The position numbers and the translations under genes are program-made. Positions 7,513 to 15,238 of a DNA stretch of 50,856 nt are shown here, one piece after another (within the stretch, counting starts at the first letter, position 1; each line of letters starts with the position of its first letter). Source of the stretch: Verrucomicrobiaceae bacterium (GTDB lineage Bacteria > Verrucomicrobiota > Verrucomicrobiia > Verrucomicrobiales > Verrucomicrobiaceae); the NCBI GenBank assembly GCA_016795465.1, contig JAEUHK010000070.1, forward strand, positions 1 to 50,856, given 5' to 3'. The notes under the pieces were generated by a model, which saw only the letters and a list, made by a program, of their open reading frames with translations, did no database searches and was not told the DNA's origin.

Positions 7513-9096
7513 TTAATGCTCGTAACCAGCTTCGCCGTGATCGGAGAGGTCGAGACCGACAGACTCTTCCTCGGCGCTCGGACGAAGACCGACGAGCACT
7601 TTGACGATCAAGGTGATGACCAAAGTCGCGACGATCGAGAGCACGATGGTGATCGCGCAAGCCTTGAGCTGGGCACCGAGCAGACCGCCTTCCGTGACGA
7701 GCTTGTCGAGGCCATTGACCTTGGCGTAGGCTTCACTGACGAGGTTGGCGTTCATATCCTTGGTGGCGAAGATGCCGGTGACAATGGCACCGAGGGTGCC
7801 GCCAATACCATGCACGCCGAAGGTGTCGAGAGCGTCATCATACTTGAGCAGAGGCTTGAGAACCATTACGCCGAGGTAAGGAACGATACCGGCGAGCACC
7901 CCAATGATCATGGCGGACTTTGCAGTCACGAAACCAGCAGCAGGCGTGATCACAACCAGACCTGCGACAGCGCCGGAGCAAAAACCAAGGATGGAGGGCT
8001 TACCTTTGTGAAGCTTCTCAACGAGCGCCCAGACAGCGCTGGCAGTGGCAGCAGCGAGGGTCGTGGTCATGAAGGCACCAGCGGCGATACCGTCAGCAGC
8101 CAAAGCGGAGCCCGCATTGAAACCATACCAGCCAACCCAGAGCATGCCGGTGCCGACCATGCAGAGCACCATGCTGTGAGGAGCCATTTTTTCCTTGCCG
8201 AAGCCAGAACGTTTGCCCAGCAGGATGCAGAGCACGAGAGCGCTCCAGCCAGAGGACATGTGAACCACCGTGCCGCCTGCGAAATCGATGGCAGGAATTT
8301 TAGCACCACCATTCCAAACACCATTCATCAGACCATCAAAGCCCCACACCATGTGGGCAAGAGGGAAGTAAACAATGAACATCCACAGAGCGATGAACAG
8401 CATGATCGCGGAGAACTTCATGCGCTCAGCAATGGCACCCACGATCAGAGCAGGCGTGATGATCGCGAACATGAGCTGATACATGCTGAACACAGCCTGG
8501 GAAGGCCAGCCAGTATAGCTGCCGTTAGGAGCACCACCCACGCCTTCGAGGAAGAAGTATTTGGTGCTGCCCAAGTAAGGAGCCCACCAGGGAGCGCCTT
8601 CGGCCGGATGCTCACCGAAAACGAACGAGTAGCCAACAAAATACCAGAGGATCGTCACCAGGCCAGCGCAGCCAAGGCACTGAGCCAGGACAGAGAGCAC
8701 GTTCTTGGAGCGAACGAGACCACCGTAGAAAAGAGCGAGGCCCGGCAGAGTCATGAAGAGCACAAGCGCGGCACAGATCATAAGGAATCCGTTGTGACCA
8801 GGACCTGCGAGCCCGTTGAGCTTGCCATCGGCGGACGGTGCCACATTGTTGAAGTATTGCTCAATGTCCGCTATACGCTTCTCAAGAGCGGCGGCATCAG
8901 GAGCTGCGGGTGCGGCTTCAGCTGCCGGAGCAGGCGCGGGTGCTGGTGCGGGAGCCGCTGCAGCAGGAGCCGGAGCGGGCGCAGCAGCGTCCTGAGCCCG
9001 CATGTCACCGGTGGTGAGTGCGAGTGTTGCAATGGCAAAGACCGCAGCAGATGCGATGCTGCGCCAGGTAGTGGTATGGTTGTTGGGTTTCAGCAT
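7513..9096 (-). CDS. amt: Ammonium transporter (Amt family)
   Basis: 527 aa, longer than typical Amt (about 400-450) because of a cleavable-looking signal peptide (to about residue 34) and a 30-residue Ala/Pro linker followed by a short helical stretch (AALEKRIADIEQYFNN). Then come about eleven membrane helices with family motifs: LALFYGGLVRSKNVLS, DFAGGTVVHMSSG (first pore His) and DTFGVHGIGGTLGAI (second pore His). It conducts NH4+/NH3 across the inner membrane. No glnK lies next to it. A sigma-54-type promoter sits just upstream, which fits nitrogen-limitation control. Monocistronic: its own promoter and terminator are visible. Confidence 0.95.
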   Translation of the reverse strand: MLKPNNHTTTWRSIASAAVFAIATLALTTGDMRAQDAAAPAPAPAAAAPAPAPAPAPAAEAAPAAPDAAALEKRIADIEQYFNNVAPSADGKLNGLAGPGHNGFLMICAALVLFMTLPGLALFYGGLVRSKNVLSVLAQCLGCAGLVTILWYFVGYSFVFGEHPAEGAPWWAPYLGSTKYFFLEGVGGAPNGSYTGWPSQAVFSMYQLMFAIITPALIVGAIAERMKFSAIMLFIALWMFIVYFPLAHMVWGFDGLMNGVWNGGAKIPAIDFAGGTVVHMSSGWSALVLCILLGKRSGFGKEKMAPHSMVLCMVGTGMLWVGWYGFNAGSALAADGIAAGAFMTTTLAAATASAVWALVEKLHKGKPSILGFCSGAVAGLVVITPAAGFVTAKSAMIIGVLAGIVPYLGVMVLKPLLKYDDALDTFGVHGIGGTLGAIVTGIFATKDMNANLVSEAYAKVNGLDKLVTEGGLLGAQLKACAITIVLSIVATLVITLIVKVLVGLRPSAEEESVGLDLSDHGEAGYEH

Positions 9097-9130
9097 AGGG
9101 CAGGGATGGAATTAGCTCCAACAACCGACA

Positions 9131-9147
9131 AAGCACCCCCTGTGCCA
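9131..9147 (-). promoter_or_regulatory. Sigma-54 (RpoN) promoter upstream of amt
   Basis: On the minus strand the sequence TGGCAC-AGGGG-GTGCTT has the -24 GG and -12 GC exactly 10 bp apart, as in the consensus TGGCAC-N5-TTGCW, with one mismatch in the -12 box. Predicted transcription would start near 9120, about 25 nt before the amt ATG. Confidence 0.65.
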
Positions 9148-9282
9148 AGTCTCTGAAACTTTTTTCAGGAATATTTGAGCGATCGTGCCAAACGCCCATT
9201 TTACGAGGGAAAGAGCCGCGTCGCCCGGCTCGCAAAAAATGCCTGATTGCGGTTTTCAGCCCGTTCCGGCATCATTTACGTC

Positions 9283-9930
9283 ATGGCTCAATATTCTGTT
9301 CAACCTGGAGACAACCCCTCAAAGATCGCCAAGGCCTTCGGCATGACACTGGCGCAATTTCAAAAGCTCAATCCAGGCCTCATCGAATACGGCACAGGCA
9401 ATTGGAAGGTGCTGTTTCCAGGACAAATCGTGAACGTGAACGGTGTCGTCACCGGCCTTCCACCAGAGACCACGGCCAGCGCTCCGACAAGTTTTGCCGC
9501 ACCACCACCGTGGATGCAGATCGCGATCATGGAGCAGGGCGTGCAGGAATGGGCGCAGGGGGATAACCCGCGCATCATCGAATATTTGAAGAGCTGCGGC
9601 CTGCCGCAAAGTCTCCTCAAGGATGAAACCGCGTGGTGCGCGGCCTTTGTGAACTGGTGCATCCAGCGCTCTGGCTACAAGCCGCAAGGCAGCGCCAGGG
9701 TCTCCGACTGGTGGGGGTGGGGACGCCCCGTCGCCGCGACTTATGGAGCCATCGTCATCACACAGCCGCTGACCGTCGATCAGGCAGGCAGCGGCCATAT
9801 TGGATTCCTTCATGCCGTGGATGCGAACAACGTGTGGCTTCTCAGCGGCAATTCAAAGAACCAGGTGCGCATCGCCGCGTATCCCAAGAACAAGCTGATC
9901 CACAACGCGCCGTATCGCTGGCCTTATTGA
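9283..9930 (+). CDS. LysM-domain protein with C-terminal amidase-like (TIGR02594-type) domain
   Basis: 215 aa from ATG 9283, chosen because the LysM domain starts at once (YSVQPGDNPSKIAKAFGMT to PGQIVNV, residues about 4-50); an upstream start at 9247 would add a 12-residue unlikely extension. A Pro/Thr-rich linker leads to a domain with WCAAFVNWC (candidate catalytic Cys) and GHIGFLHAV (candidate His), the pattern of TIGR02594/NlpC-P60/CHAP-like peptidoglycan hydrolases. It probably binds peptidoglycan and cleaves a peptide or amide bond. No signal peptide is visible, so export is unclear. It converges on queC with a 7-bp overlap of 3' ends. Confidence 0.75.
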   Translation: MAQYSVQPGDNPSKIAKAFGMTLAQFQKLNPGLIEYGTGNWKVLFPGQIVNVNGVVTGLPPETTASAPTSFAAPPPWMQIAIMEQGVQEWAQGDNPRIIEYLKSCGLPQSLLKDETAWCAAFVNWCIQRSGYKPQGSARVSDWWGWGRPVAATYGAIVITQPLTVDQAGSGHIGFLHAVDANNVWLLSGNSKNQVRIAAYPKNKLIHNAPYRWPY

Positions 9931-10583
9931 GCCGCGTAAACCGTCGGGTCAGTGATCCCGGCCAGTGCAAAGGCCTCCATGCGCTCCACGCAGGTGCCGC
10001 ATCTGCCGCAGTGCACGTCATGTCCTTTGTAGCAGGACCACGTCTGCATGTAATCAACCCCCAGTGATGATCCGAGCTTCGCGATGCCCGCCTTGTCGAG
10101 ATGGATAAACGGACGCAGCAGCTCCACATGGGCGTAGGTGCCCTCACGCATCGCCGCCGCCATGCCCTGCATGAAGCCCTCCCGGCAGTCGGGATAAATC
10201 GCATGATCCCCCGCATGCGCTGCGATCACCAGTCCCTCGGCACCACGGCTCTCCGCGATGCCGCAGGCGATCGCCAGCATGATCCCATTGCGAAACGGCA
10301 CGACCGTCTTCTTCATGTTCTCATCCGCGTAATGCCCTTCTGGAACGTCGCCGCCGCTTTGCAGCAAATCAGAAGTGAAGAGCTGATTGATGAAATCGAG
10401 GCTGATCACGTCGTGCGGCACACCGATCTGGTCGCAATGCCACTTCGCATACGGCAGCTCCTTGTGATTATGCTTCGAGCCATAGTCAAAACTCACCGCA
10501 CCGGCCACCTCGTGCTCGTTTCGAGCCCAGTGCAGCGCGGTCACCGAGTCCATCCCGCCGGAAAGCAGCACCAGCGTCTTCAT
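9924..10583 (-). CDS. queC: 7-cyano-7-deazaguanine synthase
   Basis: 219 aa. Converts 7-carboxy-7-deazaguanine to preQ0 using ATP and ammonia, in tRNA queuosine synthesis. The ATP PP-loop SGGMDS is at 8-13. The zinc site at the C-terminus is C184, C192, C195, C198 in CYKGHDVHCGRCGTC. Length matches the family. The start codon overlaps the queF stop (ATGA, 10580-10583), so the two genes form a translationally coupled pair. Other steps (queD, queE, folE) are not in the window. Confidence 0.96.
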   Translation of the reverse strand: MKTLVLLSGGMDSVTALHWARNEHEVAGAVSFDYGSKHNHKELPYAKWHCDQIGVPHDVISLDFINQLFTSDLLQSGGDVPEGHYADENMKKTVVPFRNGIMLAIACGIAESRGAEGLVIAAHAGDHAIYPDCREGFMQGMAAAMREGTYAHVELLRPFIHLDKAGIAKLGSSLGVDYMQTWSCYKGHDVHCGRCGTCVERMEAFALAGITDPTVYAAQ

Positions 10584-11011
10584 TCCGGCAGGCGCAGGGT
10601 TTCCTCGATGTCTGGAAAGCGGGCCTCACAGGTAAGTTGGATGCCGCCGCGGGCACCAAACTCCCCACGCACCACCGCCTGCTTCGGTGCGCAGGCCTTC
10701 ACAAGGTCATCCAGCACGCGGTTAACGATCGCCTCGTTGAAGGCCGCATGGTTGCGGTAGCTCGCCAGGTAGAATTTGAGCGACTTCGTCTCCACGCACT
10801 TCTCCGCCGGGATGTACAGGATCTCCAGGTGCGCCGAGTCCGGCTGACCCGTCACCGGGCAGATCGAGCTAAACTCCGGGGCGCTGAGGTGAATGCGGTA
10901 GTTGCGGCCCGGTGTGCGGTTCGGAAAGGTCTCCAGCACCGCCTGATCAGGCGAAGCGGGCAGTCGGTGCTCGGAGCGGCCGAGTAAGGTGAGGTCTTGT
11001 TCCTGGCTCAT
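10580..11011 (-). CDS. queF: NADPH-dependent 7-cyano-7-deazaguanine reductase
   Basis: 143 aa, unimodular (short) QueF, which reduces preQ0 to preQ1. The nucleophilic Cys51 and the acid Asp58 are in SSICPVTGQPD; the family motif ETKSLKFY follows at about 74-81. ATG 11011 is preferred over an upstream start at 11047 because a GGAGG ribosome-binding site directly precedes it on the minus strand. First gene of the queF-queC pair, transcribed away from purL. Confidence 0.95.
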   Translation of the reverse strand: MSQEQDLTLLGRSEHRLPASPDQAVLETFPNRTPGRNYRIHLSAPEFSSICPVTGQPDSAHLEILYIPAEKCVETKSLKFYLASYRNHAAFNEAIVNRVLDDLVKACAPKQAVVRGEFGARGGIQLTCEARFPDIEETLRLPE

Positions 11012-11255
11012 GGACCTCCAGCATGCCGCTGGCCGATCGTTTTGCAATCCCGCCGGCTCAGTTCGGGACCAAAGGTGGGAAAAGCAAGCCGTCCTGGCCC
11101 GGACGTATCATCTCAGGTCAATCCTCTTCCCTTCGGTTTTTCCCAAATCAGCCCCGGTGGCCAGATCGAGCCCAAAATCCGGTCATTTTGACCTGCCGGA
11201 CACCTCCGGGATTGAACCCCGCCGATTCCTCGCCAATCCAGACGGCTCCCCACCC

Positions 11256-13646
11256 ATGTCCAAAGCCGTCTTCCGCTCCATCCCCCTCCGCGATCTCACC
11301 GCTGACCAGCTTCTCGATCTCTCGAAGCGCATGAAGCTTTCGCTTTCCAAGGCGGACATGCTTGCGGTGCAGAAGATTTACCAGGATGAGGGCCGCGAGC
11401 CGACGGATGTCGAGATGGAAGTCATCGCGCAGACCTGGAGCGAGCACTGCAAGCACCGCATCTTTGGCGCGAAGATTTATCACACGCTGAATGGCCAGCA
11501 GGAGGTCGTGGACGGCCTGTTCAAGACCTACATCCGCAATGTGACGGAGGAGATCTGCAAAACGAAGCCCGACTTCGTGCTCAGCGCCTTCGAGGACAAC
11601 GCAGGCTTTGTGAAGCTCGACGACGACAAGGCCGTGTGCCTCAAAGTGGAGACGCACAACCACCCCAGCGCCATCGAGCCCTACGCGGGCGCGAACACCG
11701 GCCTCGGCGGCGTGATCCGCGACATCCTCGGCGCGGGCAAGGGCGCGAAGCCCGTCGCCTCGCTCGATGTGTTCTGCTTTGGCCCGCCCGACATCGAGCA
11801 GGATCAAATCAAGGCGAAGGACGTCATTCATCCGCTCGGCGTCATGCGCGGCGTGGTGCGCGGCGTACGTGACTACGGCAACCGCATGGGCATCCCCACC
11901 GTGAACGGCGCGATCCAGTTCGACGACACCTTCATCTACAACCCGCTCGTCTTCTGCGGCACCGCCGGCATCATCCCGATCAAGGACATCGCCAAGGAAG
12001 TGAAGCCCGGCCATTTGCTCATCGCCGCAGGCGGTCGCACGGGCAAAGACGGCCTCAAAGGCGCGACGTTCAGCTCCGCCGAGCTCACCACCGACTCGCA
12101 TGAGGAAGACCAGACCGCCGTGCAGATCGGCAATCCCATCGAGGAGAAAAAAGCCGCCGATTGGGTGCTCGCCGCTCGTGAGAAGGGCCTCATCCAATTC
12201 GTCACCGATTGCGGCGCGGGCGGTTTCAGCTCCGCTGCGGGCGAAATGCTCCGCGAAACCGGCGGCGAGGTCTGGCTGGAGAATGCGCCGCTGAAAGCGC
12301 CCGATCTCGAAAGCTGGCAGGTCTTTATCAGCGAATCCCAGGAGCGCATGGTCATCGCCATCAACGAGAAGGATCTGCCCGAGCTGCAAAAGCTCGCCGA
12401 CATCTATCAGACGGAGATCTTTGTCCTCGCGAAGGCCGACGGTTCGCAGCGTCTCAAAGTCATGCACCACGGCACCACCGTGTGCGATTTGCACGTCACC
12501 GCGCTGCATGAGGCCCCACGCCGCGAGATGCGGGCGAAATGGCGCACGCCGGCCGATGTGCAGCCCGCCGTGCCCGTGCGTCCGGAATCCTGGACCGCCA
12601 CGCTCAAGACCTTGCTCTCCGATTTCTCCATCGTCTCCCGCGAGCCGATCATCCGCGAATACGACCACGAGGTGCAGGGCAACACCGTCCTCAAGCCGCT
12701 CGCCGGTGCGGCGGGCGATGCACCGCAGGACGGCAGCGTCATTCGCGTCGATGGCAGCAGCCAACTCGTCTCCCTCGCCTGCGCCTTGCTGCCGGAATGG
12801 GGCAAGACCGACCCGCATCTCATGGGCCGCGCCGTTGTCGATGAGTGCGTGCGCCAGCTCGTCGCCATGGGATCGAATCCCGACCGCATCGCCATCCTCG
12901 ACAACTTCTGCATGGGCAATCCCGACAACGAGCGCGAGCTCGGCGCCCTCGTCGAATGCACCAAAGGCATGGCCAAGGCCGCCATCGCGTATGGCGCGCC
13001 CTTCGTCAGCGGCAAGGACAGCTTCTACAACTACTTCGTCACCGACGAAGGCCCCGTCTCCATCCCCGTCACGCTCCTGCTCAGCGGCTTCGGCATCGTC
13101 GAGGACGCCGCGCACGTCGTCGGAGCCTCCCTGCGCCGCGTCGGCAGCAAGATCGCCGTTTTGGGCAAAGCCAGCGCCGGTTTGCGCGGCAGCATCGTCG
13201 CCAAATACACCCGCGGCATCGGCCTCGACGCCGGCCCGTCCTTCGACGAAGCCGAAAGCATGGCCGCCTACCGCCGCTACTTCGACCTCGTGAAGCAAGG
13301 CGCCGTCCTCAGCGCCCACGACATTGGTGAAGGCGGTCTCGCCGTCGCCCTCGCTGAAATGGCCTTCAGCGGCAAAGCCGGCCTCCGCATCGCCACCGAC
13401 AAGATGCCCCTCGCCGCCAGCGGCCTCACCACCGCCGAACTCCTCTTCGGCGAAACGCCCGGCCGTCTCCTCGTCGAAATCGCCCCCGAACACGTCGCCG
13501 CCGCCGAAAAAGCCGGCCTCACCATCATCGGCGAAGCCACCCGCGATCCGTATCTCTACATCTCCCACAACGGCACCACCTTGATCGATTCACCCATCGA
13601 TCAGCTTAAGCCGCTGTGGAAGGATGGGCTGACGAAGTATTATTGA
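11256..13646 (+). CDS. purL: Phosphoribosylformylglycinamidine synthase subunit PurL
   Basis: 796 aa, the small-type PurL that needs separate PurS and PurQ; neither is in the window. It makes FGAM from FGAR, glutamine-derived ammonia and ATP in purine synthesis. Family motifs are clear: AQTWSEHCKH near the N-terminus, VETHNHPSAIEPYAGA, GDxG-type DCGAGGFSSAAGEM, and the second AIR-synthase-like half with SGKDS and HDIGEGGLAVALAEM. ATG 11256 gives the usual N-terminus; the frame is open further upstream but that stretch is not PurL-like. The last 86 bp are duplicated at 14457-14542. Confidence 0.96.
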   Translation: MSKAVFRSIPLRDLTADQLLDLSKRMKLSLSKADMLAVQKIYQDEGREPTDVEMEVIAQTWSEHCKHRIFGAKIYHTLNGQQEVVDGLFKTYIRNVTEEICKTKPDFVLSAFEDNAGFVKLDDDKAVCLKVETHNHPSAIEPYAGANTGLGGVIRDILGAGKGAKPVASLDVFCFGPPDIEQDQIKAKDVIHPLGVMRGVVRGVRDYGNRMGIPTVNGAIQFDDTFIYNPLVFCGTAGIIPIKDIAKEVKPGHLLIAAGGRTGKDGLKGATFSSAELTTDSHEEDQTAVQIGNPIEEKKAADWVLAAREKGLIQFVTDCGAGGFSSAAGEMLRETGGEVWLENAPLKAPDLESWQVFISESQERMVIAINEKDLPELQKLADIYQTEIFVLAKADGSQRLKVMHHGTTVCDLHVTALHEAPRREMRAKWRTPADVQPAVPVRPESWTATLKTLLSDFSIVSREPIIREYDHEVQGNTVLKPLAGAAGDAPQDGSVIRVDGSSQLVSLACALLPEWGKTDPHLMGRAVVDECVRQLVAMGSNPDRIAILDNFCMGNPDNERELGALVECTKGMAKAAIAYGAPFVSGKDSFYNYFVTDEGPVSIPVTLLLSGFGIVEDAAHVVGASLRRVGSKIAVLGKASAGLRGSIVAKYTRGIGLDAGPSFDEAESMAAYRRYFDLVKQGAVLSAHDIGEGGLAVALAEMAFSGKAGLRIATDKMPLAASGLTTAELLFGETPGRLLVEIAPEHVAAAEKAGLTIIGEATRDPYLYISHNGTTLIDSPIDQLKPLWKDGLTKYY
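13561..13646 (+). repeat. Direct repeat copy A: 3' end of purL
   Basis: The last 86 bp of purL. The same sequence recurs in the same orientation at 14457-14542 with 6 mismatches (93% identity), three of them silent in the PurL frame. Together the copies bracket the 0.8-kb cassette 13647-14456. Confidence 0.9.
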
Positions 13647-13654
13647 TCAAGATC

Positions 13655-14281
13655 ATGATCGCCGCTCTCAACATCCTCACACCCGCAGGCGATAAACAGG
13701 TGGGCATCTCCTTTGGAAATGCACGAGATGAGGCAGCCATGAGGTCCTGGCGTGTGGGGAGAGGCCATTCCAGGCCAGATTTGGCTGCGGATGCGATTGA
13801 ATTCGCCAAGCTCGCCGGAAAACGTTGGCGCTATTATCTCAAGCGACATGAGGCAGCCGCCAGTTTGGAGGAACTGGCCTCACGTATTGAAAAGCAGCCC
13901 AAGACAGAAGTGGGCTTCATGCTCGTCGCCCGATTGCCGCTGGGCAGGAAATCCAGCCTCGTTGGCATCGCGTGGTGCCGTCGCACCTGGTGCAATCACA
14001 TCGTGCTCGACTTCCTCGCGGCTCACCCGATGGCGAACGATCCGGCAGGCGGCTACAAAGGTGTGGGCGCTGCGCTGATTCTGTCACTAGCAGCCGTGGC
14101 TCGTGAAATCGCCTGCCCACTTGTGTGGGGCGAGGCCACTGAATCGTCATCGGTCTTCTACCAGAAACTTCTTGGCGGCAAGACCGTGAAAGACTACTTT
14201 TTCTTCGATGAAGCCATCTTGAGCGCCCAAGCCGCCCAACTCGATTCCCGCAGCCTCGACCAGCCTTTACGACGATCATGA
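13655..14281 (+). CDS. Putative GNAT-like acetyltransferase or unknown protein (208 aa)
   Basis: Starts 8 bp after purL (ATG 13655, beginning MIAALNILTPAG). The C-terminal half has a GNAT-like pattern: a strand/turn with GGYKGVGAALILSLA (acetyl-CoA loop-like, residues 132-146) followed by WGEATESSSVFYQKLLGG (158-175), as in the last strand and helix of acetyltransferases. The N-terminal half is basic and unrecognised. I infer acetyltransferase fold only; the substrate is unknown. It lies inside the segment bracketed by the purL 3' duplication, and its stop overlaps the start of a 56-aa ORF (ATGA). Confidence 0.55.
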   Translation: MIAALNILTPAGDKQVGISFGNARDEAAMRSWRVGRGHSRPDLAADAIEFAKLAGKRWRYYLKRHEAAASLEELASRIEKQPKTEVGFMLVARLPLGRKSSLVGIAWCRRTWCNHIVLDFLAAHPMANDPAGGYKGVGAALILSLAAVAREIACPLVWGEATESSSVFYQKLLGGKTVKDYFFFDEAILSAQAAQLDSRSLDQPLRRS

Positions 14282-14448
14282 AAACAAAGTCCAAATTCAC
14301 TCCCATCGTCCAAACCCACGTTTCCGACTGGCTCCGCGAAGTTTGGGAAGTCGAAGCTCAACACACCGCCATGGTCGGCAGCCGGTTGAAGTTTGGACTG
14401 CCTCTTGCCCCTGCCAGACCGGGCCGTCGTAAAGTCAAAGCGGCGTAA
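14278..14448 (+). CDS. Small ORF coupled to the GNAT-like gene (56 aa)
   Basis: ATG at 14278 overlaps the preceding TGA (ATGA), the usual sign of translational coupling, and the frame ends with TAA at 14446-14448. The peptide begins MKTKSKFTPIVQTHVSDWLR and ends in a basic tail (GRRKVKAA). No domain is recognised. It could be a partner of the upstream gene, for example a small regulator in a toxin-antitoxin-like pair, but that is only inference from gene size and overlap. Confidence 0.4.
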   Translation: MKTKSKFTPIVQTHVSDWLREVWEVEAQHTAMVGSRLKFGLPLAPARPGRRKVKAA

Positions 14449-14456
14449 TCCCTGCC

Positions 14457-14542
14457 TCTCCCACAACGGCACCATCTTGATCAATTCCCCCATCGATCAA
14501 CTCAAGCCGCTGTGGAAGGATTGGCTGACGAAGTATTATTGA
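14457..14542 (+). repeat. Direct repeat copy B: duplicated purL 3' end
   Basis: 86 bp matching 13561-13646 at 80 positions. In the PurL frame it still reads SHNGTILINSPIDQ then LKPLWKDWLTKYY and ends at TGA, with Thr to Ile, Asp to Asn and Gly to Trp changes, so it looks like the C-terminus of a diverged purL allele. No purL sequence precedes it. It is followed by CCCTTCAGGG, which may be the remains of a purL terminator. It resembles an attachment-site scar or a recombination footprint. Confidence 0.85.
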
Positions 14543-14602
14543 ATACTGCCCTTCAGGGTAGCTTTCGTTTCGGACGCCTGATCTCTATTCGATCACATGC
14601 TT

Positions 14603-14620
14603 GTCGCATCTGAATGCGAC
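14603..14620 (+). promoter_or_regulatory. Inverted repeat upstream of the 14659 gene (candidate operator)
   Basis: Perfect 7-bp inverted repeat GTCGCAT (14603-14609) / ATGCGAC (14614-14620) with spacer CTGA, about 40 bp before the preferred start at 14659. It could be an operator or a leader hairpin. It also overlaps the alternative ATG at 14614, which makes that start less likely. Confidence 0.4.
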
Positions 14621-14658
14621 TTGCGGAAGTTCCTAGCTTCCTGAATCATAGGGAAACT

Positions 14659-15159
14659 ATGCTTCCCGAGTTTGCAGCGGCCAGACAGAAAATGCATGAT
14701 CTGTGGAACAGAGCCTTGTTCGCGGGTCTACATGGTTCGGATCATCTCCTCGCAGAGGTCCCTCTACGAGTGCAACGAGAGGGAAATAGTTCGTTTGTTG
14801 GGGATCAAGAAATAGAATACAAAGTCTTTAGCGCACAGTTCAGCATCCCCAAGAAGGACGCCGAGGGTTTGTCTATCGAGGGGTTTATCAGAGGGGCGCT
14901 CGATCTCGGGCGACAGATAGGAAAGCAACAAGCACAGCATCTGTTTGAAGTTATGAGAGAGCCTGGCCCCCACTCATATCCAGTCACCTGGGAAATGGGT
15001 AAAATAACGTTCGATCAACTGATTGGCGCCTGGTCGAATATGCAAATTGACTTCGGGGATGATGGCTTGCCGCGATGGCCGACCCTATATGTGAGTCCTG
15101 ATGCGCTTGCGGAACTCAATCAAAAAAATGCCGCTTTGGCTCGAAGACGAACAGTGTAA
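14659..15159 (+). CDS. Unrecognised protein, partner of the nuclease-like gene (166 aa)
   Basis: Start ATG 14659 is preferred because AGGGA precedes it by a few bases; ATG 14614 in the same frame would add 15 residues but lies in an inverted repeat. The protein is soluble-looking, with alternating hydrophobic segments (FIRGALDLGRQIGKQQ; SYPVTWEMGKITFDQLIGAW) and no motif I can name. Codon use is more A/T-rich than in the flanking genes, matching the next gene. It lies 44 bp before the PD-(D/E)xK-type gene in the same direction, so the two probably form a transcription unit. Function unknown. Confidence 0.6.
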   Translation: MLPEFAAARQKMHDLWNRALFAGLHGSDHLLAEVPLRVQREGNSSFVGDQEIEYKVFSAQFSIPKKDAEGLSIEGFIRGALDLGRQIGKQQAQHLFEVMREPGPHSYPVTWEMGKITFDQLIGAWSNMQIDFGDDGLPRWPTLYVSPDALAELNQKNAALARRRTV

Positions 15160-15238
15160 ACGCCAGTGGGCCGAATTAACCGATCAAAAACGAAAGGATT
15201 GGAATGAAAGAGAGGCTCGTCGAAAGCTGGTTGAGTAA
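15128..15238 (+). CDS. Possible overlapping small ORF (36 aa)
   Basis: ATG 15128 to TAA 15238 in a third frame, overlapping the end of the 166-aa gene and the start of the nuclease-like gene. The peptide is highly charged (MPLWLEDEQCKRQW... ending EREARRKLVE) and would form a single helix. It could be a real bridging small protein or only chance coding in the overlap. No ribosome-binding site stands out. Confidence 0.2.
   Translation: MPLWLEDEQCKRQWAELTDQKRKDWNEREARRKLVE

Noticed and set aside
7399..9156. Open frame of 585 codons on the plus strand opposite amt
   Set aside because: Antisense of a confident transporter; His/Glu/Arg-rich low-information translation and no ribosome-binding site.
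9185..9190. A second TGGCAC as another sigma-54 promoter for amt
   Set aside because: No GC dinucleotide lies 10 bp downstream of its GG, so the -12 element is missing.
10989..11255. 89-codon upstream extension of purL
   Set aside because: It overlaps the queF start region and is not PurL-like; ATG 11256 matches the family N-terminus.
11012..11255. preQ1 riboswitch before queF
   Set aside because: I looked for the short C-rich hairpin and A-rich tail of preQ1-I next to the start and found neither.
11148..13568. Open frame of 806 codons on the minus strand opposite purL
   Set aside because: Antisense shadow of purL with Gly/Ala/Asp/Val-rich sequence; purL has all family motifs.
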